14,014 nt of DNA from positions 1 to 14,014 of the forward strand of contig CAIVJV010000141.1 of the NCBI GenBank assembly GCA_903906325.1. Reading direction: 5' to 3'. The DNA is from an uncultured Gemmatimonadota bacterium (GTDB lineage Bacteria; Gemmatimonadota; Gemmatimonadetes; Gemmatimonadales; Gemmatimonadaceae). Each line of letters opens with the position of its first letter. Position 1 is the stretch's first letter. Below the pieces are notes generated by a model, which was not told where the DNA came from, did no database searches, and saw only the letters and a program-made list of their open reading frames with translations. Both the position numbers and the translations under genes were made by a program. Below are positions 7,407 through 14,014 of this stretch, one piece after another.

Positions 7407-8089
7407 AGGGCGTTGTCGAGCCCCAAGAGCTTGTATCGGCCGTCTCGGCGGAGGATCGTCGAGGCGATCCAGAGCGTGTCCACGCGTTGATCGGGCCACC
7501 GGAGCACCACCCCGCAGGGACCGCTGGTCTGACTCGCGCCCTCCGCGCGACCTCCCTCGCGGCAGACGACCTCACGGAGCGCGGCGTCGCCGGCGAGCGC
7601 GTCGCGTGCGCGGCTCGAGGCCGCGGTCAACCCTCGACCGGTCTGCGCCTCGTACAGCACCCAGGCGGGTTCCGGTTGCATCCCGCTCGCGAAGGGGGCG
7701 CTCTCTGGAAAATAGAGGTAGGCGAATTCCGCCTTGGAGACGACCAGGCCTTGGATCGCGGTGGTATCGGTCTGCTGGAGGGCCGCCCAGTAGGCGCGAA
7801 TGAGCGAGGGACGCGTGGCCGTGCCGCCCGTCAGGCGGGTGGGGGCAGGGTCGGTCACCTGCTGCTGAAGGCGACGGAGTGCCTCATCCGGCGGGAGGAT
7901 CGAATCGATGATGTATCCCGGGGTCTTCCGGAGCGAATCGGGAGAGGGGATCAGGAGCCCATCGGAGCGCCACTCGACCATGGCGGGGTCGATTCCCGGC
8001 GGGATCGGCTGACGGCCCTCGGCCGCGCGATCATCCGCACGACCACAGGCGCCCAGACAGAGGAGGAGAGCAGGGAGGAGCGTACGCAT
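7403..8089 (-). CDS. Uncharacterised lipoprotein coupled to ppx, possible NTF2-like fold
   Basis: This is a 228-residue predicted lipoprotein that I do not recognise as a named family. The signal peptide MRTLLPALLLCLGAC ends in the lipobox LGAC, so Cys15 should be lipidated after cleavage. A disordered proline-rich stretch follows. Residues about 94-130 (SLIRAYWAALQQTDTTAIQGL, then AEFAYLYFP) and the C-terminal strand pattern (VVLRWPD, LWIASTIL, GRYKLLGLDN) resemble an NTF2/SnoaL-like alpha+beta cone, which is an impression only. Cys176 and Cys192 could form a disulfide outside the cytoplasm. The stop codon overlaps the GTG of ppx by four bases (GTGA), which implies translational coupling. 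The ATG at 8089 has no Shine-Dalgarno sequence. A strong stem-loop at 8115-8151 separates it from the FN3 lipoprotein gene, so its own promoter must be very close or transcription must read through. Confidence 0.8.
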   Translation of the reverse strand: MRTLLPALLLCLGACGRADDRAAEGRQPIPPGIDPAMVEWRSDGLLIPSPDSLRKTPGYIIDSILPPDEALRRLQQQVTDPAPTRLTGGTATRPSLIRAYWAALQQTDTTAIQGLVVSKAEFAYLYFPESAPFASGMQPEPAWVLYEAQTGRGLTAASSRARDALAGDAALREVVCREGGRAEGASQTSGPCGVVLRWPDQRVDTLWIASTILRRDGRYKLLGLDNAL

Positions 8090-8114
8090 GGGGAATCGAG
8101 GTCAATAATGTGGT

Positions 8115-8151
8115 GCGGGGGGCAGCGCCGCCATGCGACGCTGCCCCCCGC
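8115..8151 (-). terminator. Strong GC-rich stem-loop after the FN3 lipoprotein gene
   Basis: Two 13-base arms pair perfectly: GCGGGGGGCAGCG (8115-8127) and CGCTGCCCCCCGC (8139-8151), around an 11-base loop. It begins about 18 bases past the FN3 lipoprotein stop on the - strand, where a terminator is expected. No clean U tract follows (the transcript continues ACCACATTATTG), so it may be an imperfect intrinsic terminator or a 3'-end-stabilising hairpin. It also forms the far end of the very short leader of the ppx-linked lipoprotein gene. Confidence 0.7.
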
Positions 8152-8169
8152 GGGACGAACCCGAGTGGA

Positions 8170-9897
8170 TCAGTTGCGGAAGTACGTCGTCCAGCCGGCG
8201 TACCAGGGCGCCGCCGCGTCGGGCGCGATCGCGCCGAGGAAGGTGGTGCCCGCGAGTGACCCCCCGAAGAAGTTGTTCACGCGGGTGCCGGTCTTCCCCG
8301 GGAGCGTGGTCCCCGTCCCCCCGGAGCGAAGCGCCGAGCCGGTGGCCGGCCGCCAATCGAGCGACGCACCATTCGCGACCGCCACCGACGAGTCCGGGAT
8401 GCTCGTGAAGAGGAGGTGCGCAGCGGCCGTCGACGTGGTGATGTTCGCGTCCGTGAACTTGTCCGCGGTCCCGAAGCGATTGGTCGCGCCCGCCACATCG
8501 AAGGCCCGGCCGTTGTTCGCCAGCAGCGTATTGAAGACGTCGAGTGAGTCCGCCGCCAACCGGGCGAAGGTCGCGGTGGAGTCGAACATCGAGAGCCCCG
8601 ACTCCGGCCAGCGCGCCACGACGCCGTTCATCCAGGTCCCGCCGGTGCCGCGGCGGAGCAGCATCCCCACGCCACCGTCGCCACCGGAGCGGACCGGGAG
8701 CACGCCAGCGCCCGGGCCGAGGATCGTGAAGTTCGCGACGACCGGCATGGTGTAGGGCTCCGAGCTGAAGCCGAGGGCGCAGGTCCCGGAGGCCGAGCCA
8801 CACCCGTCGATCTCGAAGCCGTTCTGCTCGGCGGAGAGGGCGCCAGGGTTCCCAGCGCGCGGCGTGACGCGCGGGCCGGTCTGGAGCGCGATCAGGTACT
8901 GGAGACGGCCGCGGTACCCTTCAGCCATGTCGAAGTGGTCGTCGCCCGCCTCGTACGAGACGAGGTAGCGGCCGTCGACGGTCCCGCCGAACCACTCGAA
9001 CATGTCGTCGAGGCCGCGGATCGCCTGGTTGTACTCGAAGCGGGTGTTGCTCCCTACCGCATAGAGCGAGTAGGAGTTGAGCTCCACATTGAGGATCGCG
9101 GCGGCACCGGCGAACTCGACGCGGGTGTAGACGATCTCCCCCGAATTGTCGTTGTCGAGGTTCCCGCCGTTCCAGCTCACGGTGTCAGCCGGCGCGGGGC
9201 CTTCGACCACGGTGCGCCCCGTGCGGTTCGAGCGGGCGTTGCCGACGAGGATGATCCCACCCCAGTCGCCCGGGGCGCGGGCCCCCGCCGCAGCGGACGA
9301 GGTGAAGACGATCGGCTGGGTCGCCGTCCCGACGGCGTTGAGGCGCGAGCCTCGAAGGACCATCAGCGCGGTCACTGGCGGCGCCTGCCCTGTGGTGATC
9401 GTCCCGCCGATGATCTTGGTCCCGGCCTGGATGGTCAGCGTCGCCCCGTTCGCGACGGAGATCACCTTGGTGAGCTGATAGACGTTGGTGCTGGTCCAGG
9501 TGGTGTTAGTCGTGATGTCCGCGGTCACCTGCACCACCGGACGGTCTCCAGTGAGCGCGGTGGCCTCGGTGCTATAGGGCCCCTGCTCGGTCCCGCGGAT
9601 GGCCCGGACACGGAAGCGATAGGAGGTCTCAGCGACGAGCGCGGTGTCGGTGTAGGTCGCGGTCGTCACGGTCGCGACGGTCGCGAAGCTCCCGGCACCC
9701 GTGGCGCGGTCGATCTCATAGGTCTCCGCGCCTGCCACCGCGGCCCACGAGAGCTGGACGCTCCGGGGACCCTGGGTGGTCGCGGTGAGGGTCGCCGGGG
9801 CGGCGAGCGGATCGGGCGCGGTCACGCCATCAGCGCACGCACCGACGAGGACGAGCAGCGCCGGCATGATGACGCGGAGCGAAGAGAGGAAACGCAT
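8170..9897 (-). CDS. FN3-domain lipoprotein with beta-helix-like body, partner of TonB-dependent receptor
   Basis: This is a 575-residue predicted lipoprotein. The ATG at 9897 is chosen because it starts the signal peptide MRFLSSLRVIMPALLVLVGAC (lipobox VGAC, Cys21) and has GGGAG eight bases upstream. A start at 9969 would add 24 residues that spoil the signal. Residues about 33-117 form a fibronectin type III domain (LSWAAVAGAETYEIDRA, YRFRVRAI). The remainder is rich in Gly, Asn, Thr and short strands: VSVANGATLTIQAGT-like turns, DWGGIILVGNA (211-221) and GLDDMFEWFGGTVDGRYLVSYE (295-316). This suggests a secreted right-handed beta-helix or related repeat fold. Cys366 and Cys373 may pair. 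I recall similar DWGG/DDMFEWFGG proteins beside TonB-dependent receptors in other phyla, without an established function. Placed 124 bases after the TonB receptor, it may act as a surface substrate-binding partner. A candidate Pho array lies directly upstream. Confidence 0.8.
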   Translation of the reverse strand: MRFLSSLRVIMPALLVLVGACADGVTAPDPLAAPATLTATTQGPRSVQLSWAAVAGAETYEIDRATGAGSFATVATVTTATYTDTALVAETSYRFRVRAIRGTEQGPYSTEATALTGDRPVVQVTADITTNTTWTSTNVYQLTKVISVANGATLTIQAGTKIIGGTITTGQAPPVTALMVLRGSRLNAVGTATQPIVFTSSAAAGARAPGDWGGIILVGNARSNRTGRTVVEGPAPADTVSWNGGNLDNDNSGEIVYTRVEFAGAAAILNVELNSYSLYAVGSNTRFEYNQAIRGLDDMFEWFGGTVDGRYLVSYEAGDDHFDMAEGYRGRLQYLIALQTGPRVTPRAGNPGALSAEQNGFEIDGCGSASGTCALGFSSEPYTMPVVANFTILGPGAGVLPVRSGGDGGVGMLLRRGTGGTWMNGVVARWPESGLSMFDSTATFARLAADSLDVFNTLLANNGRAFDVAGATNRFGTADKFTDANITTSTAAAHLLFTSIPDSSVAVANGASLDWRPATGSALRSGGTGTTLPGKTGTRVNNFFGGSLAGTTFLGAIAPDAAAPWYAGWTTYFRN

Positions 9898-9905
9898 ACG
9901 AGGGA

Positions 9906-9910
9906 CTCCC
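9906..9910 (-). promoter_or_regulatory. Ribosome binding site of the FN3 lipoprotein gene
   Basis: GGGAG lies eight bases before the ATG at 9897 on the - strand. It is the clearest Shine-Dalgarno-like motif in the window and fixes the start 24 codons inside the longest open frame. Confidence 0.6.
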
Positions 9911-9920
9911 AGATGAGGAA

Positions 9921-9945
9921 GGGGTCCGGGGATGTCCCGGACCCC
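9921..9945 (-). terminator. Perfect 10-bp stem-loop between TonB receptor and FN3 lipoprotein genes
   Basis: GGGGTCCGGG (9921-9930) pairs perfectly with CCCGGACCCC (9936-9945) around a five-base loop. It lies about 76 bases past the TonB receptor stop and 23 bases before the lipoprotein ATG. It could end the receptor transcript or be a leader structure of the lipoprotein mRNA near its ribosome binding site. The following bases (TTCCTC on the - strand) are only mildly T-rich. If the candidate -10 at 9946-9951 is real, transcription would begin inside the right arm, and only readthrough RNA from the receptor gene would contain the full hairpin. Confidence 0.6.
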
Positions 9946-9962
9946 TGCATACTCACGCCCCT

Positions 9963-10002
9963 CTGTCATACTTCGGCGACGCTTCTGTCACGATGCGGTC
10001 AC
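9963..10002 (-). promoter_or_regulatory. Candidate Pho box array before the FN3 lipoprotein gene
   Basis: Read on the + strand, CTGTCAT (9963-9969), CTGTCAC (9985-9991) and CGGTCAC (9996-10002) stand 22 and 11 bp apart start to start. A weaker CGGCGAC (9974-9980) fills the empty 11-bp slot. The first two match the E. coli PhoB half-site CTGTCA(T/C) exactly. The gene served lies on the opposite strand, starting 66 bp away, so the motif orientation is reversed relative to E. coli. The GTNAC core is itself palindromic, which makes orientation hard to call. On the - strand, TATGCA (9951-9946) lies 11 bases past the last unit, close to the box-to--10 spacing of PhoB promoters such as phoA, and is a possible -10. 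Confidence 0.68.
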
Positions 10003-10021
10003 ATCGCCAGACACGTCGGCC

Positions 10022-12763
10022 TCAGCGCCAGCGCACCCCGATCGTGAGGTTCCGACCGGTGCGGTAGCCCTCCCGTACGATGGGACCCTGGGTCAAGCGG
10101 AACGGGGCATCGAGGAGGTTCCGCGCATCGAGGGAAAGCTCCGCCCGCTCGGTGAGCGGCAAACGCACCGACAGGTCGATCAGGTGGCGTGTCGCTTCCA
10201 TCACGTCCGGGTACGGCACCGTGCCGGCGCTGAAGATGCGCGGGCCGACGGCAGAGTAGAGTAGGGTGGCCGAGCCGCCCCGGTCCCCCGACCGGGTCAG
10301 CCCCACGTTGGCGACCCACGGGGCCTGCCCCATCATCGGACGGTCTGCGTTGGTGTTGGCCGAGGCATCCTCGCCGAGGACGATCTGGCTCTCCATGAGC
10401 GTGACGTTGCTGAAGAGGGCATACCGCTCCAGTGCGCCGACCCATCCCCCGAGATTCTTCCGCGCCTCGAGCTCCACCCCCAGGTTGCGCGCCTCCTTCG
10501 CGTTGAAGAACGAGACGAAGGGCTGCCCGCCCGTCGAGATGTCGATGCGCTCGATCGGGCGGTCGAAGCGCTTCGCGAAGACGCCGAGGCTCACCACCTC
10601 GCCAGGGGCGGGGAAGAGCTCCCACTTGAGATCGGCGTTCTGGATCAGCGTCCGGACCAGGTCCCCGTTGCCCCGGGTGATCTGCCCCCCGACGACCTCG
10701 AGGTACTGGACGGGCGAGAGCTCGCGGTACTCGGGACGTGCCAGCGTCTGTGACGCCGAGGCGCGCAGTTGGGCACGATCCGAGAGCCGCACGTTGAGGA
10801 TCACCGCGGGCAGGACGTCGGTGTTGTCGAGCCGTGAGACGAACCGCCCCCCGTTCGCGAGCGCGGTATTGACCTCGATGTCCGCCCGCTCGACCCGCGC
10901 GCCGCCGATGAGCCGGAAGCGACCGCCGAAGGGGAGCTCCGTCATCAGGTAGCCGGCGCTGAGCTGCTCCCCCGCCTCATACTCCCCATCCGCTGCGACG
11001 TTGTAGATGGAGAAGACATCGGCGTCGCCCGTCGAATACCGCCCGTCGAAGAGCTCCTCGGCCCGCCGCGCCCGATCGGCCTCAGGGACGCGGGTCGACA
11101 GGATACTGAACTGCCGGTTGAACGCATCGCGCGTGGTGGAGCGGTAGAGACCACCGACCTTGATCGCCGGCGCCTCAGCGCCTTCGCCGATCGTCCACTT
11201 GTAGTTCAACGCCGAGGACCAATTCGATTCACGCAGATCGCTGAAGGTGCGGCGCGCCACGTCCGGGTTGCCGTCCGACCACGCGTAGGGTCCATCCGGC
11301 GTGAACTGCGCGTACACGAGATCGGAGCGGTCGGGCTCTTGGCGGCGAACCGCGGCAGCCGCGAGGCTCCAGGTGATCTGATGTTGCGCGTTGAAGGTAT
11401 GGTCCCCGGTGAGTTGGGTGCTGCGGACCGCGCGTTCGACATACCGAAGGGTCATCCGTTCGATGCTGCCACCGGAGAACGCGAAGGCGGGGCCGATCGA
11501 GTGACGCGCCTCGTTGTCAGCGGAGCGGGTGTAGCTGTTGTTGAGGCGGAGCAACGTGTGCGACCCGATCATCGTGCTGGTGTTGAACAGCGCACCGAGC
11601 GTGCTGCTGCGCGTCGCCCCCTGTCCAGCCCATGACTCGAGGACCACGGGGCGCCCCCCTTCTTGGATGGGGTTCGCCTGCGTGTACTCGCTCTGGATGT
11701 CCTGCGTGTTCGCATAGGTGAGCGAGGCGAGGTAGCCGAGGTCGAGGCCAAGGATCGGGTCCTGCCCACCGACGGAGACGCCGAACGCACCGTTCGGGAG
11801 CCCATTCCGATTCTCGGGGGTCCAGACGTTCCGCAGCGAGTTGATCGCGGCATTCACCTGCTGCCGAGAGGTGAGCTGGCCGACGGCGGCGGCCGACCGC
11901 AGCGCCGTCGGCAACGCGCGGGCTGATGCGCCATTGCCGAACCACTCCCCGTCGGTCGAGGGAGCGGTGACGATCGACTGTCCCGTCGCCCGCTCGTTCG
12001 CCCCGAGGGAGGCGGAGAAGGTCACGGTGCGCCGGGTCGGGTACTCGCGGGTGCGGATGTCGACCGAGGCGCCGGAGAAATCACCGGAGAGATCCGGGGT
12101 GAACGACTTGCTCACGTCGATCGACTGGAGGAGCGACGAGGGGAAGAGGTCGAGCGGGACGTAGCGCTTCTCCGGCTCGGGACTGGGGAGTCGGGCCCCG
12201 TTCATGCTCGTGACTGTGTAGCGCTCCCCAAGGCCGCGCACGAAGACGCTCCGGCCGTCCTGCACGGTCACGCCGCTTACGCGCTGGATCGCCTTGGCGG
12301 CATCGCCGTCCGGGCTCTTGGCGATCTGCTCGGCTGTGACGGCGCTCACGATCCCGGTGGCGCTGCGCTGCTGATCGAGCGCCTCATTGACCGAGCCGCG
12401 CTCGGCGGCGGCCGTGACCACCGTCGCGGTGAGCTGCACCGTGGCGGCGGAGAGGGAGACATCTTGCTGCAGCGACTGGCCGGCGACCACGACGAGTCCG
12501 GTGACGGTCTTCGGGGCGTAGCCGATGCGACGGACGAGGAGCGAGACGGTGCCCGGGGTCACCCCGACGAGGGTGAAGCGGCCGTCGACCCCGGAGAGGG
12601 TCCCTTGCGTGGTCCCGACGATCTGGATCCCCGCTTCCGTGATCCCGGCCCCGTTGGCGGCGTCGAGGATTCGGCCGACGATACGACCGGTGGTCGGGGA
12701 CTGCGCGGCTCCTGGCGCGGTAAGGAGGGCGAGCAGGGTGATCAACGACAGGGCACGGCGCAT
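10022..12763 (-). CDS. TonB-dependent outer-membrane receptor with N-terminal carboxypeptidase-regulatory-like domain
   Basis: This 913-residue precursor would use TonB-ExbBD energy to import a large or scarce substrate through a 22-strand barrel. The signal peptide spans about 1-20 (LLALLTAPGAA). Residues about 25-108 form a carboxypeptidase-regulatory-like Ig domain (GRIVGRILDAANGAGITEAG, GRFTLVGVTPG). A TonB-box-like ATVVTA lies at about 113-118. The plug follows at about 130-240 with VFVRGLGERYTVTSMNGARL, PLDLFPSSLLQSIDVSKSF and DLSGDFSGASVDIRTR. The remainder is barrel, ending LTIGVRWR. The N-terminal extension resembles that of SusC-like receptors, but no SusC/D pair signature is seen. 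The substrate cannot be read from the sequence. Its position next to phoR, with a candidate Pho array upstream and a downstream lipoprotein, suggests a phosphorus compound rather than iron. The ATG at 12763 lacks a good Shine-Dalgarno sequence. Confidence 0.92.
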   Translation of the reverse strand: MRRALSLITLLALLTAPGAAQSPTTGRIVGRILDAANGAGITEAGIQIVGTTQGTLSGVDGRFTLVGVTPGTVSLLVRRIGYAPKTVTGLVVVAGQSLQQDVSLSAATVQLTATVVTAAAERGSVNEALDQQRSATGIVSAVTAEQIAKSPDGDAAKAIQRVSGVTVQDGRSVFVRGLGERYTVTSMNGARLPSPEPEKRYVPLDLFPSSLLQSIDVSKSFTPDLSGDFSGASVDIRTREYPTRRTVTFSASLGANERATGQSIVTAPSTDGEWFGNGASARALPTALRSAAAVGQLTSRQQVNAAINSLRNVWTPENRNGLPNGAFGVSVGGQDPILGLDLGYLASLTYANTQDIQSEYTQANPIQEGGRPVVLESWAGQGATRSSTLGALFNTSTMIGSHTLLRLNNSYTRSADNEARHSIGPAFAFSGGSIERMTLRYVERAVRSTQLTGDHTFNAQHQITWSLAAAAVRRQEPDRSDLVYAQFTPDGPYAWSDGNPDVARRTFSDLRESNWSSALNYKWTIGEGAEAPAIKVGGLYRSTTRDAFNRQFSILSTRVPEADRARRAEELFDGRYSTGDADVFSIYNVAADGEYEAGEQLSAGYLMTELPFGGRFRLIGGARVERADIEVNTALANGGRFVSRLDNTDVLPAVILNVRLSDRAQLRASASQTLARPEYRELSPVQYLEVVGGQITRGNGDLVRTLIQNADLKWELFPAPGEVVSLGVFAKRFDRPIERIDISTGGQPFVSFFNAKEARNLGVELEARKNLGGWVGALERYALFSNVTLMESQIVLGEDASANTNADRPMMGQAPWVANVGLTRSGDRGGSATLLYSAVGPRIFSAGTVPYPDVMEATRHLIDLSVRLPLTERAELSLDARNLLDAPFRLTQGPIVREGYRTGRNLTIGVRWR

Positions 12764-12835
12764 GGGCGTCTCGTGAGAGGTTCGGTTCAGTGGGAGCCGG
12801 AAGCGTCTCCCGCCCTTCGAACCTCACCTGGACCC

Positions 12836-12896
12836 GTACCGGACCGACGACAATCTCGTCACGGATGTGTAACGGACCGTCGTCCAATCGTGACGG
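12836..12896 (-). promoter_or_regulatory. Candidate Pho box array between phoR and the TonB receptor gene
   Basis: Read on the + strand, GTACCGG (12836), GTCACGG (12858), GTAACGG (12869) and GTGACGG (12890) stand 22, 11 and 21 bp apart. The first three thus share the 0/22/33 layout of the array at 9963-10002. The first unit is 73 bp from the receptor ATG, compared with about 66-68 bp at the other site. The stretches 12836-12864 and 12869-12896 are also imperfect copies of each other, sharing GGACCG and CAATC. Individual units match the E. coli half-site less well than at 9963-10002. No convincing -10 is seen. The remaining bases of this 153-base gap show nothing recognisable. Confidence 0.55.
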
Positions 12897-12916
12897 TGGG
12901 CGCCGATGCGCGTCCC

Positions 12917-14014
12917 CTAGGCCGCCGCGTGAGGGAAGAGCACCGTGATCGTGGTCCCCTCACCGACCACGCTCTCCGCTCGGACGCGGCCGCCGTGCGC
13001 CTCCACGAGGTGTTTCACGATCGCGAGCCCGAGCCCCGTACCACCCTCCTCGCGGGAGCGGCCCGGATCGACCCGATAGAAGCGCTCGAAGATCCGGGGG
13101 AGATGCTCGCTGGGGATCCCCGTGCCCGTGTCGCGCACCCCGACCTCCACCCCGCGGCGATGCCGGCGCGAGAAGAGGACGATCTCTCCGCTCGCCGTGT
13201 GGCGCACCGCATTGTCCACCAGGTTCCCGAGTACCTGCCGGAGCGCCGTGGGGTCGGCGTGCACCTCCGGCGCATCCGCGGCGATCTCGGAGCGGAGGCG
13301 GAGCCCTTTCGCATCCGCGACCTCCTTGGCGGACCCGAAGACCTCCACCGTCACCCCGGAGATGGCGATCGGCTGAGGGTTCGGGACCCAGCCCCCCGAC
13401 TCGATGCGGGAGAGGTCGAGCAGGTCATCGACGATCCGCTGCATCCGATGCGTGTTGCCGAGGATGCGCGCGACGAACTGGTGCCGCATCTCGCGCGGGA
13501 CATCCTCGCCGGCGAGGGTCTCGGCGAACCCCCCGACGATCGTGAGTGGGGTGCGGAGCTCGTGGGAGACGTTCGCCACGAAGTCGCGGCGGACCGCCTC
13601 CAAGCGGCGGACGCGCGTGAGGTCGAAGAGCGCCAGCACCGCGCCCCCCTCGGCGAGCGGGCGCGCGGTGATGTTGAGCGTGCGGCCCGCGATCACGACC
13701 TCGCTCCCCTCGGTCGTCTCGCCATCGAAGGCCGCGCCGAGCGCATCGCGGAGCGTCACGTCACGGGGGAGGAGGTCGACGGGGAAGGGGAGCGGCGCCG
13801 TCACACCGAGGAGACGACGCCCCGTCTCGTTGATGCGGACCACCTGCTGCCGTGTATCGACCGCCATGACCCCTTCATTAAGGGATTCGGTGAGCTGGGC
13901 GAGGAGTTGTTCGTCCGCTTCGAGGGCGCGGAGCCGCGCGGAGAGCTGCTCCGCGAGGGAGCGTAGCGCGCGCGCGAGCTCCCCCACCTCTCCCGGGGCA
14001 TCCAGGGTGGGGCG
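12917..14014 (-). CDS. phoR: PhoR-type sensor histidine kinase (5' end outside window)
   Basis: This is the sensor of a two-component system expected to phosphorylate PhoB under phosphate limitation. The first visible residues (TLDAPGEVGELARALRSLAEQL) are the end of a HAMP linker, so the membrane-spanning N-terminus lies beyond the right edge and the GTG at 13987 is not the true start. Counting from that GTG, a PAS domain spans about 27-125 (LNEGVMAVDTRQQVVRINET). The phospho-accepting His142 lies in FVANVSHELRTPL. The ATP-binding domain shows the N box NLVDNAVRH (about 255-263), DTGTGIP, FERFYRVDPGRSREEGGTGLGLAIVKHLVEAHGG and a GEGTT-containing last strand. The FYRVDPGRSR-GGTGLGLAIVKH stretch is characteristic of PhoR. 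phoB would be expected just upstream. The stop is 153 bases before the TonB receptor start, with a candidate Pho array between. Confidence 0.88.
   Translation of the reverse strand, partial: RPTLDAPGEVGELARALRSLAEQLSARLRALEADEQLLAQLTESLNEGVMAVDTRQQVVRINETGRRLLGVTAPLPFPVDLLPRDVTLRDALGAAFDGETTEGSEVVIAGRTLNITARPLAEGGAVLALFDLTRVRRLEAVRRDFVANVSHELRTPLTIVGGFAETLAGEDVPREMRHQFVARILGNTHRMQRIVDDLLDLSRIESGGWVPNPQPIAISGVTVEVFGSAKEVADAKGLRLRSEIAADAPEVHADPTALRQVLGNLVDNAVRHTASGEIVLFSRRHRRGVEVGVRDTGTGIPSEHLPRIFERFYRVDPGRSREEGGTGLGLAIVKHLVEAHGGRVRAESVVGEGTTITVLFPHAAA

Noticed and set aside
5706..7490. A 594-codon + strand open frame opposite ppx
   Set aside because: It shadows the Ppx/GppA gene, whose motifs are unmistakable. 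The product has no recognisable domain and has the Arg/His/Glu-rich shadow composition.
7407..7499. Longer N-terminus for Ppx from position 7499
   Set aside because: The extra 31 residues overlap the lipoprotein gene and are basic, proline-rich and non-conserved. The GTGA overlap at 7403-7406 gives a normal Ppx start.
12876..12897. Possible hairpin ACCGTC/GACGGT after phoR as a terminator
   Set aside because: It has only six pairs with a ten-base loop and no T run. The pairing follows from the GTNACGG units of the candidate Pho array.
12464..13966. A 500-codon + strand open frame opposite phoR and the start of the TonB receptor gene
   Set aside because: It spans two real genes and the intergenic gap on the opposite strand, and it lacks any domain or plausible start signal.
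1..14014. Transposases, integrases, att sites, CRISPR repeats, tRNA or rRNA genes
   Set aside because: None was seen. No direct-repeat array of CRISPR type, no recombinase motif and no RNA-gene signature was noticed, and base composition looks even across the window.

Overview
This 14 kb, high-GC window looks chromosomal and holds a phosphate-acquisition and polyphosphate locus. No mobile elements, RNA genes or CRISPR arrays are visible. The density of TonB-type outer-membrane genes, the lipoproteins, the rarity of Shine-Dalgarno motifs and the very high GC suggest a Gram-negative bacterium. Gemmatimonadota is my best guess at phylum, from protein style only and with modest confidence.

Layout. 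On the + strand: a rhomboid intramembrane protease cut off by the left edge (2-706); then a tight run of DUF47/PhoU-like Pit accessory protein (838-1449), PiT phosphate permease (1452-2483), polyphosphate kinase 1 (2491-4569) and an OprP/OprO-type porin (4609-5805). On the - strand, converging on that run and sharing a CTAG stop with it: a Ppx/GppA phosphatase with an HD domain (5802-7406), translationally coupled to a small lipoprotein gene (7403-8089). Further right, also on the - strand: a surface-type lipoprotein with an FN3 domain and a beta-helix-like body (8170-9897), a 913-residue TonB-dependent receptor (10022-12763), and a PhoR-type sensor kinase running off the right edge (12917-14014). 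phoB and possibly pst genes probably lie beyond the edges, but this cannot be seen.

Working together. Porin and TonB receptor would bring phosphorus compounds across the outer membrane. Pit with its DUF47 partner would move phosphate across the inner membrane. Ppk and Ppx would store it as polyphosphate and remove it. PhoR would sense limitation. Three intergenic gaps carry repeats with a GTNAC core in 11-bp register, the geometry of PhoB boxes. They lie before the DUF47-pit-ppk-porin run, before the FN3 lipoprotein and before the TonB receptor.

The most novel-looking part is the TonB receptor plus FN3/beta-helix lipoprotein. Each has its own candidate Pho array of matching layout at a similar distance from its start codon, and they sit next to phoR. 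I propose a Pho-controlled receptor/lipoprotein pair for an unidentified phosphorus-containing substrate. The substrate and the regulation are inferences.
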